Shown: positions 18,730-27,269 of the stretch, in pieces
Layout: every line of letters begins with the position of its first letter
Numbering within the stretch: the first letter of the stretch is position 1
Origin: Deltaproteobacteria bacterium
GTDB lineage: Bacteria; Myxococcota; JADLHZ01
NCBI GenBank assembly: GCA_020848545.1
Contig: JADLHZ010000067.1
Span: forward strand, 1 to 64,000
Reading direction: 5' to 3'
Length of the DNA: 64,000 nucleotides
The notes under the pieces: model-generated
Databases searched by the model: none
Seen by the model: the letters and a program-made list of their open reading frames with translations, nothing else
Told to the model about the DNA's origin: nothing
Position numbers and translations under genes: made by a program

Positions 18730-19496
18730 GCGCCACCACCGGCGAGCGCGCGAAGATCCGCGCTAGCGCCGCCGCAGCACACGCCGGCGAGATCGAAGCG
18801 CGCGGGCAAGGAGCGAAGCAAGTCGCGCGAAGGCTTCGCCGGCTTCGCCACCCGGCATTGCCCTGGCGCGAGCAGCGCGGCGGACCAGGCCGCGGCCGTC
18901 TTCTCGAGCGCAGCGTCGAAGCCTGCATCACCCGGCAAGCGGCGCGAGCAGTTGAAGCCGAGCGCCCACAAGTGCCCGAGATCAGCGAGCCGCGACCACA
19001 GACGATCGTCCTCGTCGCCCGCGATGAAGCAAGCGGCGGACAGAATCTCTGCAGATGCGAGCGTCGACGTCACGTTCACCAACCAGTCGAGATCAGAAAT
19101 GGACAGGGACTCGAACCAAATACCGGAGCGCGTGCGTTTTACAGCCGGTCGGATGCAAGTCAAGACGCGCTGCACGAGCGCGGCGCTCTCAGTCGCTACC
19201 GGGAGCATGGCCGGTCCGAGCGAAATGTGCACGGCTTTCGCACCGGCCGCCATCGCGTGCCCGATCGCCGCCTCCGCGAGGGCCGCGATCTCGGCGTCGC
19301 TCAGCGATCCGGCGCGGAACGGCAGCGCGAAGGTGTTGGTCAAGACGATCTCGGCGCCGGCCTCGACGTCGCGACGATGCAGCGCGCGCACGAGCTCCGG
19401 CCGCTCGAGGCTGGCGAAGAGCACGGCCTCCGGCGCGACGGAGAATTCGTCGATGAGCCGCGTGCCCATCGGCGCGTCTAGGATCCTCAGCCGCAC
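18726..19496 (-). CDS. Homocysteine S-methyltransferase family protein (short form)
   Basis: A 256-residue protein with the family's N-terminal DAPMGTRL motif and EAGAEIVLTNTFALP. The three zinc-binding cysteines appear present: one in GFNCSR and two in GVCCGG near the C-terminus. Members transfer a methyl group to homocysteine to make methionine. It is shorter than the usual 300 or more residues, with a weakly conserved middle region, so activity is uncertain. No cobalamin domain is visible. It overlaps the RelA-like gene by 4 bp and lies 4 bp after the nucleotidyltransferase gene. Confidence 0.75.
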   Translation of the reverse strand: MRLRILDAPMGTRLIDEFSVAPEAVLFASLERPELVRALHRRDVEAGAEIVLTNTFALPFRAGSLSDAEIAALAEAAIGHAMAAGAKAVHISLGPAMLPVATESAALVQRVLTCIRPAVKRTRSGIWFESLSISDLDWLVNVTSTLASAEILSAACFIAGDEDDRLWSRLADLGHLWALGFNCSRRLPGDAGFDAALEKTAAAWSAALLAPGQCRVAKPAKPSRDLLRSLPARFDLAGVCCGGASADLRALAGGGA

Positions 19497-19500
19497 AGTC

Positions 19501-19956
19501 TCACGTGAGCTTCTTCGTGAGCACGCTCGTCGAGTGATCCTTCGGATCGCCGACGATGCGGGTCTCGACGCCGAGCGCGCGGCTCACCGCGGCTTCGGGC
19601 ACGCTCGCTTCGGTATAGTCCGTCCCTTTGCAGTGAAAGGTGGGCACCAGCGCGCGCAGAATCGGCTCGACGGTGTCGGTGGCGAACAGGAACGCATGAT
19701 CGACGACGCGCAGCGCCAAGACGAGCTCGAGCCGCTCCGCCTCCGGGATCACCGGCCGCGCCGCGCCCTTCGCCCTTCGCACCGACGCGTCATCGTTCAC
19801 CGCTACGACGAGCACGTCGGCGATCGCCTTGGCGCCTTGCAAGTAGCGCAGGTGCCCCACGTGCAAGAGATCGAAGGCGCCGTTGCAGAGCGCCACGGTC
19901 TTGCCGGCGGCGCGGGCGTCTTTGCAGACCTGCGCCATCGCTTCCAGGGTGCTCAC
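19501..19956 (-). CDS. RfaE2/HldE-C-like cytidylyltransferase family protein
   Basis: A stand-alone nucleotidyltransferase of about 151 residues. NGAFDLLHVGHLRYL contains the H-x-G-H motif, and the C-terminal SVLTKKL resembles the family's S-T-T-x-I/L-x-x-K motif. In LPS heptose synthesis this domain adds a nucleotide to D-beta-heptose-1-phosphate (family knowledge). The kinase half of HldE is not nearby. GTG 19956 overlaps the TPR gene's stop (GTGA) and is my preferred start; ATG 19977 would overlap by 25 bp. The acceptor sugar cannot be told from the sequence. Confidence 0.8.
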   Translation of the reverse strand: MSTLEAMAQVCKDARAAGKTVALCNGAFDLLHVGHLRYLQGAKAIADVLVVAVNDDASVRRAKGAARPVIPEAERLELVLALRVVDHAFLFATDTVEPILRALVPTFHCKGTDYTEASVPEAAVSRALGVETRIVGDPKDHSTSVLTKKLT

Positions 19957-20720
19957 TTCTTCTTCCGTTTTTCCCACTCGGCCTTGTCGGCGGCGGCGCC
20001 GGCCTTGTCGCCCTTCGCCTCGCGGACCTTGCTGCGCCGGTAATAGAGCGCGCCGTCGTTGCTGTCCTTGGCGAGCAGCGCCGTATACACGGCCTCGGCG
20101 TGCGCGAGATCGCCGACCGCCGCGTAGGTGTCGCCGAGCTGACGCTTGCAGCCGGGATCATCGAAGCTCTTCAGCGCGGCTTCGTAGCGCTTGATCGCCT
20201 GCTCGGCGCGCTTCAGCTTCGACTCGACGTAGGCGAGATCGCACTGCGTCTGGCCGTTCTTCGGATCCAGCGCCGCGGCGCGCTTCAAGACGTCCTCGGC
20301 CTCCTTCAGCTTGTCGCGCAGGATCAACGTCGTGCCCCACTCGGTGAGCAGATCGACGTCCTTCGGGAAGCGCTTGGTGGCGTCGGCGTAGACCTTGTCC
20401 GAGGCGTCGTAGCGCTTGAGCACGTCGAGCTGCAGCGCCAGGTTCAAGTGCGCTTCGATCATGTCCGGGCGCTTCTTCACCGCGGCCTCGAACGCCTTCA
20501 CCGCGTCTTCAGGCTTCTCCTGCTGCGCGAAGACGAGGCCGTAGAAGTAGTCGACGCGGCCGTCGTCCGGATAGCTCTTCTTCGCTTGGTCGAGCATGAG
20601 CTTGGCGCGGTCGAGCTTGTTGATCTTGATGTTGTTCTCGGCCGCCGCGAGCATCGTCTCGACCGGCACCGTCTCTTCGGCGGCCGTGACGAGCAAAGCC
20701 GCGAGCGCGAGAAATTTCAT
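19953..20720 (-). CDS. Exported TPR protein
   Basis: A 255-residue protein with a short cleavable-looking signal (FLALAALLVTAAEE) and about six TPR units spanning most of the chain, for example GRVDYFYGLVFAQQ, EAHLNLALQLDVLKRYDAS and GALYYRRSKVREAKGDKAGA. Probably periplasmic. First gene of a four-gene minus-strand operon, with the nucleotidyltransferase, the methyltransferase-like protein and the RelA-like protein downstream. TPRs mediate protein binding; the partner is unknown. Confidence 0.8.
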   Translation of the reverse strand: MKFLALAALLVTAAEETVPVETMLAAAENNIKINKLDRAKLMLDQAKKSYPDDGRVDYFYGLVFAQQEKPEDAVKAFEAAVKKRPDMIEAHLNLALQLDVLKRYDASDKVYADATKRFPKDVDLLTEWGTTLILRDKLKEAEDVLKRAAALDPKNGQTQCDLAYVESKLKRAEQAIKRYEAALKSFDDPGCKRQLGDTYAAVGDLAHAEAVYTALLAKDSNDGALYYRRSKVREAKGDKAGAAADKAEWEKRKKK

Positions 20721-20757
20721 GCGCTTCCGCTACCACAGCTAGTACATTTGTATACCC

Positions 20758-23073
20758 ATGCTGGTCGCCCTGCTCCTGTCGCTCGAGCTCGCGCAAACGA
20801 CGCCAAAGCCGCTCGGCGATCTGCTCGAGATCACTGGGAACGCCGGCTACTTCGCCACCGGAAACACGATGGCGCTGCCGTTCAGCGATCAGCCGGACGG
20901 CCTCGCGTGCGTGCTGCCGCAGAATACCGCCACGATCCCGGACGCCGCGATCGGGACGCGCGCGCAGATTAAAAAAGCGTACCTCTATTATTCGGGCAAC
21001 GTCTTTGCGAAGGCGAGCTCGCCCTCACAAGCCGACTTGAACCAGATCGATCGCAACGTGAGCCTGACGCTGCCAGACGGCACGACGACGATGCTGCAGC
21101 CCGAGATCGTCTACCGCGCCGCCTTTACCGACGGCCTGCTGAGCAACCGGACGAGCTTCTTCTACACGGCGCGCGTCGACGTCACGGCGGCGCTGCAAGC
21201 GCAGCCGAAGGTGACCGGCAACTACACCTTCGGCGGCTTGACCACGCCGATCTGCTTGGATCCGCCCGACGTCTTCTGCAACGCGAACATGACGACGAAG
21301 TGCGGCGCCGCGTACTTTCGCGCGACGGCGTCGTTCATGATCGTCATCGTGTTCATCGATCCCGGCCTGCCGCCACGCACGGTGAAGCTCTTCGACGGCC
21401 TCGAGATCATCGACGCGATGACGCCTTCGCGGACGGTGTCGCTCACCGGAGTGAAGGTCTCGGCGATCCCGAAGGGCGAGCTGACGATCTACGCCGTCGA
21501 AGGCGACGCACAGCAGACCGGCGAGGGCGCCACGGTCTCGGCGAATGGCCGCACGCCGACCCCGCTCGGCCGCGTGATCACGCCGGCCCCGCCCGCGCCG
21601 TCGAGCCTCACTTGCGGTGACAGCTCGTGGCCGAACTGGTCGGACAACCTCTTCGACTCGAGCACCGTCACCGATCCCGCGCAGCCGACCCTCGGCTCGT
21701 GCACGCGCGGCATCGACCTCGACTCCTTCGACATCTCGAGCGTGCTGCAAGCGAACGACACGCGCGTCGACGTCAACGTGTTCCGCTCCCCGAGCGCGAC
21801 CGACGTCTTCGGCGTCGCGTTCGCGGCGCTGCAGATCGACGTGTTCCGCCCCGTGCTCGACGTCGACTCGAAGAAGCAAGTGCTCTCGCCGGACGTCGCG
21901 CAGGTCGAGCCGAAGACGAAGATCGTCTACCGCGTGGGCGTCTCGAACACCGGCAATATCCCCGCGACCGGCGTGAAGGTGACCGACGACTTGCCGTCGT
22001 CGCTGACGTCGCTGCGCATGTTGAAGACGCCGCCGGGCTCGATCGACACGAGCATCCCTGGGCACATCGAGGTCTCGAACATCGCGATCAATCCCGGCGA
22101 CGTCTTCGAGGTGCGCTACGAGGTCGAGCTCTCGTGCCCGGTGAACGACGGCGCGTCGATCGTGAACCTTGCGATCATCTCGGCGTCGGCCGAAGGCGCG
22201 CCGGGCGCGGTGCTCACCTCGCCGGCGCTGAAGGTGAGCGATCCCGGCGGCGAGATCTGCGCCGGCGCGCGCTTGCCCGGCGGCACCGGCCCCGTCGAGC
22301 CGCAGAACTTGCTCTTCGATCGCCTATTGCGCGGCGGCGCGGGGTGCGCGGCGACCGGCGCGCCGTGGTGGCTCGCGCTGCCGGCGCTGTGGCTCCTGTT
22401 GCGCCGTCGCACGCGCCGCGGCTTGCTCGTGCTCTTCATGGCCGCGTGCAACGACTACGTGGCGCCGCCGCCTGATCCCGCGATCGAGCCGGAGCCCGAG
22501 CCGGTCGTCGTGACGAAGCCGGTGGCGCCGACCGGCGAGCTCCCGGCGCCGCCGTCGTGCGGCGGCGTCGAGAACATGGTGTCGCTCACGCCCGGCGTGT
22601 GCATCGATCGCTTCGAGTCGGTGATCGAAAACGGCGCCGCCGTGCTCCGCTACGGCGCGGTGCCGACGATCGGCGTATCGTTCTCCGCGGCGCAAGCGGC
22701 GTGCGTCGCGGCGGGCAAGCGCTTGTGCACCGCGAGTGAATGGGAGCGCGGTTGCCGCGGCGCCACGCAACGCCTCTATCCTTACGGCGACTCGTTCGCC
22801 GGCGCCAAGTGCAACGGCTTCGACGCCGAGTGGGGCGAGCCGCTCGAGGCCGGCGCCAACAGCGAGTGCGTGAGCGATCTCGGCGCGATGGACATGAGCG
22901 GCAACGTCTCCGAGTGGGTGAACGCCGACTATCCGCAGTTGACGGGCGGGCTCGGCAAGCAACTGCGCGGCGGCTCGTACTTAGGAAACCCCGCGGGGCT
23001 CACGTGCACGGCTTTGTACGGCGCGTCGCCGACGGATCCCGATCCGCGCGCCGGCGTGCGCTGCTGCAAGTGA
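20758..23073 (+). CDS. DUF11-type surface protein with MYXO-CTERM tail fused in frame to a lipoprotein FGE-like domain
   Basis: A 771-residue open frame with two apparent proteins in it. The first part has a signal peptide, a long beta-rich secreted region, a DUF11-like repeat (KIVYRVGVSNTGNIPATGVKVTDD) and then a classic MYXO-CTERM tail: GGAGCAATG, a Trp-containing hydrophobic helix and RRRTRR, ending near 22420. The second part continues with no stop: GLLVLFMAACNDY, a lipobox, then a Pro/Glu linker and a formylglycine-generating-enzyme/SUMF1-type domain (CIDRFESV, AGKRLCTASEWERGCRG, NVSEWV, RGGSY, GVRCC). TTG 22399 would give a perfect lipoprotein signal, so an internal second start is plausible. 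Either a true fusion or two overlapping genes in one frame. Confidence 0.7.
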   Translation: MLVALLLSLELAQTTPKPLGDLLEITGNAGYFATGNTMALPFSDQPDGLACVLPQNTATIPDAAIGTRAQIKKAYLYYSGNVFAKASSPSQADLNQIDRNVSLTLPDGTTTMLQPEIVYRAAFTDGLLSNRTSFFYTARVDVTAALQAQPKVTGNYTFGGLTTPICLDPPDVFCNANMTTKCGAAYFRATASFMIVIVFIDPGLPPRTVKLFDGLEIIDAMTPSRTVSLTGVKVSAIPKGELTIYAVEGDAQQTGEGATVSANGRTPTPLGRVITPAPPAPSSLTCGDSSWPNWSDNLFDSSTVTDPAQPTLGSCTRGIDLDSFDISSVLQANDTRVDVNVFRSPSATDVFGVAFAALQIDVFRPVLDVDSKKQVLSPDVAQVEPKTKIVYRVGVSNTGNIPATGVKVTDDLPSSLTSLRMLKTPPGSIDTSIPGHIEVSNIAINPGDVFEVRYEVELSCPVNDGASIVNLAIISASAEGAPGAVLTSPALKVSDPGGEICAGARLPGGTGPVEPQNLLFDRLLRGGAGCAATGAPWWLALPALWLLLRRRTRRGLLVLFMAACNDYVAPPPDPAIEPEPEPVVVTKPVAPTGELPAPPSCGGVENMVSLTPGVCIDRFESVIENGAAVLRYGAVPTIGVSFSAAQAACVAAGKRLCTASEWERGCRGATQRLYPYGDSFAGAKCNGFDAEWGEPLEAGANSECVSDLGAMDMSGNVSEWVNADYPQLTGGLGKQLRGGSYLGNPAGLTCTALYGASPTDPDPRAGVRCCK

Positions 23074-23090
23074 ACGAGATCTTGCGCCAA

Positions 23091-23849
23091 CTACTTTGCG
23101 TCACCGACGCCCAACGAGAGCACCCCAACGCCGCTGACCTCGACTTCGAGCGCGTCGCCGTCGACGAGCGGTCCGACGCCTTCCGGAGTCCCCGTGACGA
23201 CGAGATCGCCCGGCTCCAAAGTCATCGCCTGCGAAATGTAGGCGAGCAGCACCGGCACGTTGAACACCATGTCGCGCGTGTTGCCGTTCTGGCGCACGCT
23301 GCCGTTGACGCGGCAAACGACGTCGCGCTCGCGCCAGTCGAGCTCGGTGACGACGACAGGGCCGACCGGACAGAACGTGTCGAAGCCCTTGGCGCGCGAC
23401 CATTGCCCGTCGCTCTTCTGCAAGTCGCGCGCGGTCACGTCGCACACGGCCGTGAGCCCAAAGATTCCCGCCGAGGCGTCCTCCTCGCTCGCGCGCCGCA
23501 AGCGCTTGCCGACGACGACGCCGAGCTCGGCTTCATGCTCCACGCGCTGCGTTTGCGGCGGCAGCCAGACGCGATCACCGGGGCCGCACAGCGCCGACGG
23601 CGGCTTCAAGAAGAGCAACGGCTCCTTCGGCACGTCGTTGCCGAGCTCTTTGGCATGCGCGCGGTAGTTCCGGCCGATGCACACGATCTTGCTCGGCACC
23701 ACGGGGCACAGAAGCTGCGCTTCGTCCGCGGCGATGACCCGCTCGCTGCTCCGGCCGCCGAGCCACGGCGCTTGGTCGAGCACGCGGTAGCCGTCACCCG
23801 CTTGGATGGCCCAGTCGATCTTGCCGTGGCGAATTCGGGCGTAGCGCAT
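23091..23849 (-). CDS. Fumarylacetoacetate hydrolase family protein
   Basis: A 252-residue enzyme with the FAH-domain signature: KIVCIGRNYRAHAKELG, then PLLFLKPPSALCGPGD, the metal-ligand region HEAELGVVVGK and a candidate Asp in AVCDVTARDLQ. The C-terminal DLVVTGTPEGVGPL is typical. Members cleave or decarboxylate dicarbonyl compounds such as acylpyruvates. It is the last gene after gcvH-gcvPA-gcvPB, 18 bp from gcvPB, and so likely co-transcribed. The substrate is not determined. Confidence 0.9.
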   Translation of the reverse strand: MRYARIRHGKIDWAIQAGDGYRVLDQAPWLGGRSSERVIAADEAQLLCPVVPSKIVCIGRNYRAHAKELGNDVPKEPLLFLKPPSALCGPGDRVWLPPQTQRVEHEAELGVVVGKRLRRASEEDASAGIFGLTAVCDVTARDLQKSDGQWSRAKGFDTFCPVGPVVVTELDWRERDVVCRVNGSVRQNGNTRDMVFNVPVLLAYISQAMTLEPGDLVVTGTPEGVGPLVDGDALEVEVSGVGVLSLGVGDAK

Positions 23850-23867
23850 GGGGTTCCCTTCGGCGCT

Positions 23868-25364
23868 TTACCCCTGTTTCTTCGGCGCGCGCAGGACTGG
23901 CTTGCGCGCCGCTGACGCCTCGTCGAAGCGCCGGCGAGGTGCGAGCGTCGGCGCTTCCTTCAGGAGCTCGGGCTGTTCCTTCGCTTCGACCGCGACGCGG
24001 CGCATGAGCTCGCAGAAGCCGTCGATCGACTCTTTGCTCTCGCTCTCGGTCGGCTCGATCATCAGCGCGCCGGGCACGACCAAAGGAAAGTACACGGTCG
24101 GCGGATGCACGCCGTAGTCGATGAGCCGCTTGGCGATATCGAGCGTGGTGACGCCGGTGTCCTTTTGCAGCTTGTCGTTGAACACGGTCTCGTGCAGCGT
24201 CTCGGTCGTGTACGGCAGGTGATAGAGGCCTTCGAGCTTCTTGCGCAGGTACTTCGCGTTCAGCACCGCCATCTCGGTGTTCTTGCGAATGCCGTCCGGA
24301 CCGAGCGAGCGCATGTACGCGTACGTTCGCACCATGACGCCGAACGACGCCGCGAAGGAGCGGAGCCGGCCGATCGACATCGGCTTGTCGTCGAGCAGCA
24401 CGTACTTGTCCTGAACCTTCTCGACGACCGGGATCGGCAGATACGGCCGCAGCGCTTCGGTCGCGCACACGGGGCCCGCGCCCGGGCCGCCGCCGCCGTG
24501 CGGTTGCGAGAAGGTCTTGTGCACGTTGATGTGCTGCACGTCGACGCCGAAGTCCGCCGGCCGCGCCACACCCGCGAGCGCGTTCATGTTGGCGCCGTCC
24601 ATGTACACGTAGCCGCCCTTGGCGTGCACGACGTCGGCGATCACCTTGATGTGGCGCTCGAAGATGCCGAGTGTGTTCGGGTTCGTGATCATGATCGCCG
24701 CGACGTCTTCGTTCATCAACGCAGCGACGGCTTCCGGATGCACCATGCCGTCGGGACCCGTGTCGACCTTGAGCGTCTCGTAGCCCGCGAGCGTCACCGT
24801 CGCCGGGTTCGTGCCGTGCGCGCTGTCCGGGATGATCACCTTCTTGCGCGGGTTGCCCTTCACGGTGAGCGCTTTTCGGATCATCAGCAGGCCCGCGAGC
24901 TCGCCCTGCGCGCCAGCCGACGGATGCAGCGTCACCGCCGGCAAGCCGGTGCACTCGGCGAGGAAGCCCTGCAAGCGCCACATCAGCTCGAGCACGCCCT
25001 GGCTGATCTCCGGCGGATCATAAGGATGCGCCGCCATGAAGCCTGGCAAGCGGCAGAGCACCTCGTTGATCTTCGGGTTGTACTTCATGGTGCAGCTGCC
25101 GAGCGGATAGATGCCGAGATCGATCGCGTAGTTCAGCGTGGAGAGGCGCGTGTAGTGACGCACGACCTCCGGCTCGCTGAGCTCGGGCAGCATCGGCTTC
25201 TCCTTGCGCAGCAAGTGCTTCGGCAAGACGTCGCTCGGCGCCACGCGATCGACTTGCAGCGGGCGCAGCGCATCGCCGCGCGTGCCGGGCCGGCTCTGCT
25301 CGAAGAGGGTGGGATACTCGGGCTGCTGCCGCCAGTTCGATTGGCGCGCGGGATCGTGGCTCAT
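23868..25364 (-). CDS. gcvPB: Glycine decarboxylase P protein, subunit 2
   Basis: A 498-residue PLP enzyme half. With subunit 1 it decarboxylates glycine and passes the aminomethyl group to lipoyl-GcvH. The PLP lysine lies in NVHKTFSQPHGGGGPG, the hallmark of this subunit. LGSCTMKYNPK and the HGTNPATV segment are also typical. A family-length protein with a C-terminal RRRFDE tail. The start overlaps gcvPA's stop by 4 bp. Confidence 0.97.
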   Translation of the reverse strand: MSHDPARQSNWRQQPEYPTLFEQSRPGTRGDALRPLQVDRVAPSDVLPKHLLRKEKPMLPELSEPEVVRHYTRLSTLNYAIDLGIYPLGSCTMKYNPKINEVLCRLPGFMAAHPYDPPEISQGVLELMWRLQGFLAECTGLPAVTLHPSAGAQGELAGLLMIRKALTVKGNPRKKVIIPDSAHGTNPATVTLAGYETLKVDTGPDGMVHPEAVAALMNEDVAAIMITNPNTLGIFERHIKVIADVVHAKGGYVYMDGANMNALAGVARPADFGVDVQHINVHKTFSQPHGGGGPGAGPVCATEALRPYLPIPVVEKVQDKYVLLDDKPMSIGRLRSFAASFGVMVRTYAYMRSLGPDGIRKNTEMAVLNAKYLRKKLEGLYHLPYTTETLHETVFNDKLQKDTGVTTLDIAKRLIDYGVHPPTVYFPLVVPGALMIEPTESESKESIDGFCELMRRVAVEAKEQPELLKEAPTLAPRRRFDEASAARKPVLRAPKKQG

Positions 25365-26710
25365 GACAACGCCTCCACCAGCTTGTCGAGCTCGCTCGGC
25401 TTGTGCTGCTCGTTGACGCTCAGAAGCACGACGTCCTTGTGCTCGGGGTACTTCCGCTCGAGCAGCATGCCGGCGACGATGCCGTTCTTCAGCGCCGCCG
25501 CGTGCTTGCTCCGGGCGTTCGGCACCGTCACCGCAAACTCGTTGAAGTACGGCGCCGAGAACGCGCGCTTCACACCTTTCGCCGCGAGCTTCTTCTCCAG
25601 CGCGTGCGCGATCGACAAGTTGTGCTCAGCGAGCTCGGCGAGGCCCACCGGGCCGCGCAGCGCGAGGTGAATCGAGTACGCCAGCGCGATGAGTCCCTGG
25701 TTCGTGCAGATGTTCGACGTGGCCTTCTCGCGGCGGATGTGCTGCTCGCGCGTCGAGAGCGTGAGCACGTAACCCTTCTGGCCGTCCTTGTCCTTCGCTT
25801 CGCCGACGAGCCGGCCGGGCAGCTGGCGCAAGAACTCCTCGCGCGTCGCGAACAAGCCGACCGCGGGGCCGCCGTACTGCGGGCCGCCGGTCATGCCCAC
25901 GCCTTCGCCAACGACGACGTCGGCGCCGAGATTTCCCGGCGCTTCGAGCAAGCCCAACGCGAGCGTCTCGGTCACCGCCACGACGAGCAAGGCGCCGACG
26001 GCGTGCGCGTGCTCGGCGATCACCTTCAGATCTTCGACGCCGCCAAAGAAGTTCGGCGTCTGCACCACGACCGCGGCGACGTCGGTGCCGAGGTGCGACT
26101 TCAGCGCGTCGATCGAGACCAAGCCGTCGGTGCCGGCGGGCAGCGCTTCGACCGTGACGTCTTGCAGCTGTAGAAACGTCGCGCACGTCTCGCGGTAGTC
26201 CGGGTGCAACGAGCGCGCGAAGAGCAGCCTGCGTCGGCCCCCGGCCGAGCCAGAAACAGAGCGATCGGCTTTCAGCCGCAGCGCCATCATGACGCCTTCG
26301 GCCAACGCGCTCGCGCCGTCGTACATCGACGCGTTCGCGACCGGCAGCCCGAAGAGCTCGCTGACCATCGTCTGATACTCGAAGATGGCCTGCAGTGTGC
26401 CTTGCGCGATCTCGGGCTGATACGGCGTGTAGCTCGTGATGAACTCGCTGCGCCGCACCAGCGTGTCGACGACGCTCGGCATGTAGTGCGTGTAGATTCC
26501 GGCGCCGAGAAACGAGGTGAGCGGCGGCCGTGCGGCCAACGCGCCGAGCTCTTCGAGCAGCTCTTCTTCGCTGGCGGCGCGCGGCATGTCGAGCGGGCGC
26601 TTCGCCAGGAGCTCGCTCGGAATGGAAGCGAAGAGCCCTTGCACGTCCTTGACGCCGAGGGCTTGCAGCATCGCCGAGATGTCTTCGTTCGTATGCGGAT
26701 GGAAGCGCAC
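25361..26710 (-). CDS. gcvPA: Glycine decarboxylase P protein, subunit 1
   Basis: A 449-residue partner of GcvPB in the two-subunit glycine decarboxylase. FLGAGIYTHYMPSVVD, FITSYTPYQPEIAQGTLQ and YDGASALAEG are characteristic of the subunit. It starts 5 bp after gcvH's stop and overlaps gcvPB by 4 bp, so the three genes are one operon. No gcvT gene is next to them. Confidence 0.97.
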   Translation of the reverse strand: MRFHPHTNEDISAMLQALGVKDVQGLFASIPSELLAKRPLDMPRAASEEELLEELGALAARPPLTSFLGAGIYTHYMPSVVDTLVRRSEFITSYTPYQPEIAQGTLQAIFEYQTMVSELFGLPVANASMYDGASALAEGVMMALRLKADRSVSGSAGGRRRLLFARSLHPDYRETCATFLQLQDVTVEALPAGTDGLVSIDALKSHLGTDVAAVVVQTPNFFGGVEDLKVIAEHAHAVGALLVVAVTETLALGLLEAPGNLGADVVVGEGVGMTGGPQYGGPAVGLFATREEFLRQLPGRLVGEAKDKDGQKGYVLTLSTREQHIRREKATSNICTNQGLIALAYSIHLALRGPVGLAELAEHNLSIAHALEKKLAAKGVKRAFSAPYFNEFAVTVPNARSKHAAALKNGIVAGMLLERKYPEHKDVVLLSVNEQHKPSELDKLVEALS

Positions 26711-26715
26711 GGCGG

Positions 26716-27096
26716 TCAGTCCTTGATCAGGTTCTCGTAGGCTTTCGGGTCGAGCAGCGTGGAGACTTCAGCAGGCTTCGTCAGCTCGACCTTCACGAGC
26801 CACGCGACGCCGTAGGGATCGGAGTTCAGGCTCGCGGGGTTGTCGACGCAGGCCTGGTTGACCTCCAAGACCTTGCCGCTCACCGGCGCGTAGAGATCGC
26901 TCACGGCCTTCACCGACTCGACGACGCCGAAGGTCTTGAACTGCTCGAGCTGGCTGCCGACGCTCGGGAGCTCGCAGAACACAATGTCGCCGAGGCTCGT
27001 TTGCGCGTGATCGGTGATGCCGACGGTCGCGACGTTGCCCGCGACGCGCACCCACTCGTGCTCTTTCGTGTACCGCAAATCACCTGGGACCTTCAC
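26716..27096 (-). CDS. gcvH: Glycine cleavage system H protein
   Basis: A 126-residue lipoyl carrier that shuttles the aminomethyl group. The lipoylated lysine lies in ESVKAVSDLYAPVSG. The typical N-terminal LRYTKEHEWVRV is present. GTG start at 27096 with an AAAGGAG ribosome-binding site about 6 bp upstream. First gene of the gcv operon. I see no convincing glycine riboswitch in the 100 bp upstream. Confidence 0.97.
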   Translation of the reverse strand: MKVPGDLRYTKEHEWVRVAGNVATVGITDHAQTSLGDIVFCELPSVGSQLEQFKTFGVVESVKAVSDLYAPVSGKVLEVNQACVDNPASLNSDPYGVAWLVKVELTKPAEVSTLLDPKAYENLIKD

Positions 27097-27269
27097 AGTG
27101 CGCTCCTTTGCCTAGGGATCTAGGTTCTGCGGGTCGCTAGCTCATGGGGTGAGGAGAAGGGAAGAGCCGCGGCACGGTCAGATCCCGTGATGCTCCGCGC
27201 CAATCGCGATACCCGACGTGGCCGTTGCCGAATTGCCCCGCCGTGGCATTCTGGCCTACGCGATCGCCG

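Noticed and set aside
19105-19150. tRNA-Tyr-like look on the minus strand (TTCGAGT T-loop and CTGTAAA anticodon-like loop)
   Set aside because: It lies inside the homocysteine methyltransferase-like gene; the T-stem (TTTGG versus CCCTG) and the anticodon stem do not pair, and no acceptor stem is present.
27097-27224. Possible glycine riboswitch before gcvH
   Set aside because: No tandem aptamer-like conserved blocks were seen; only a ribosome-binding site AAAGGAG just before the GTG start.
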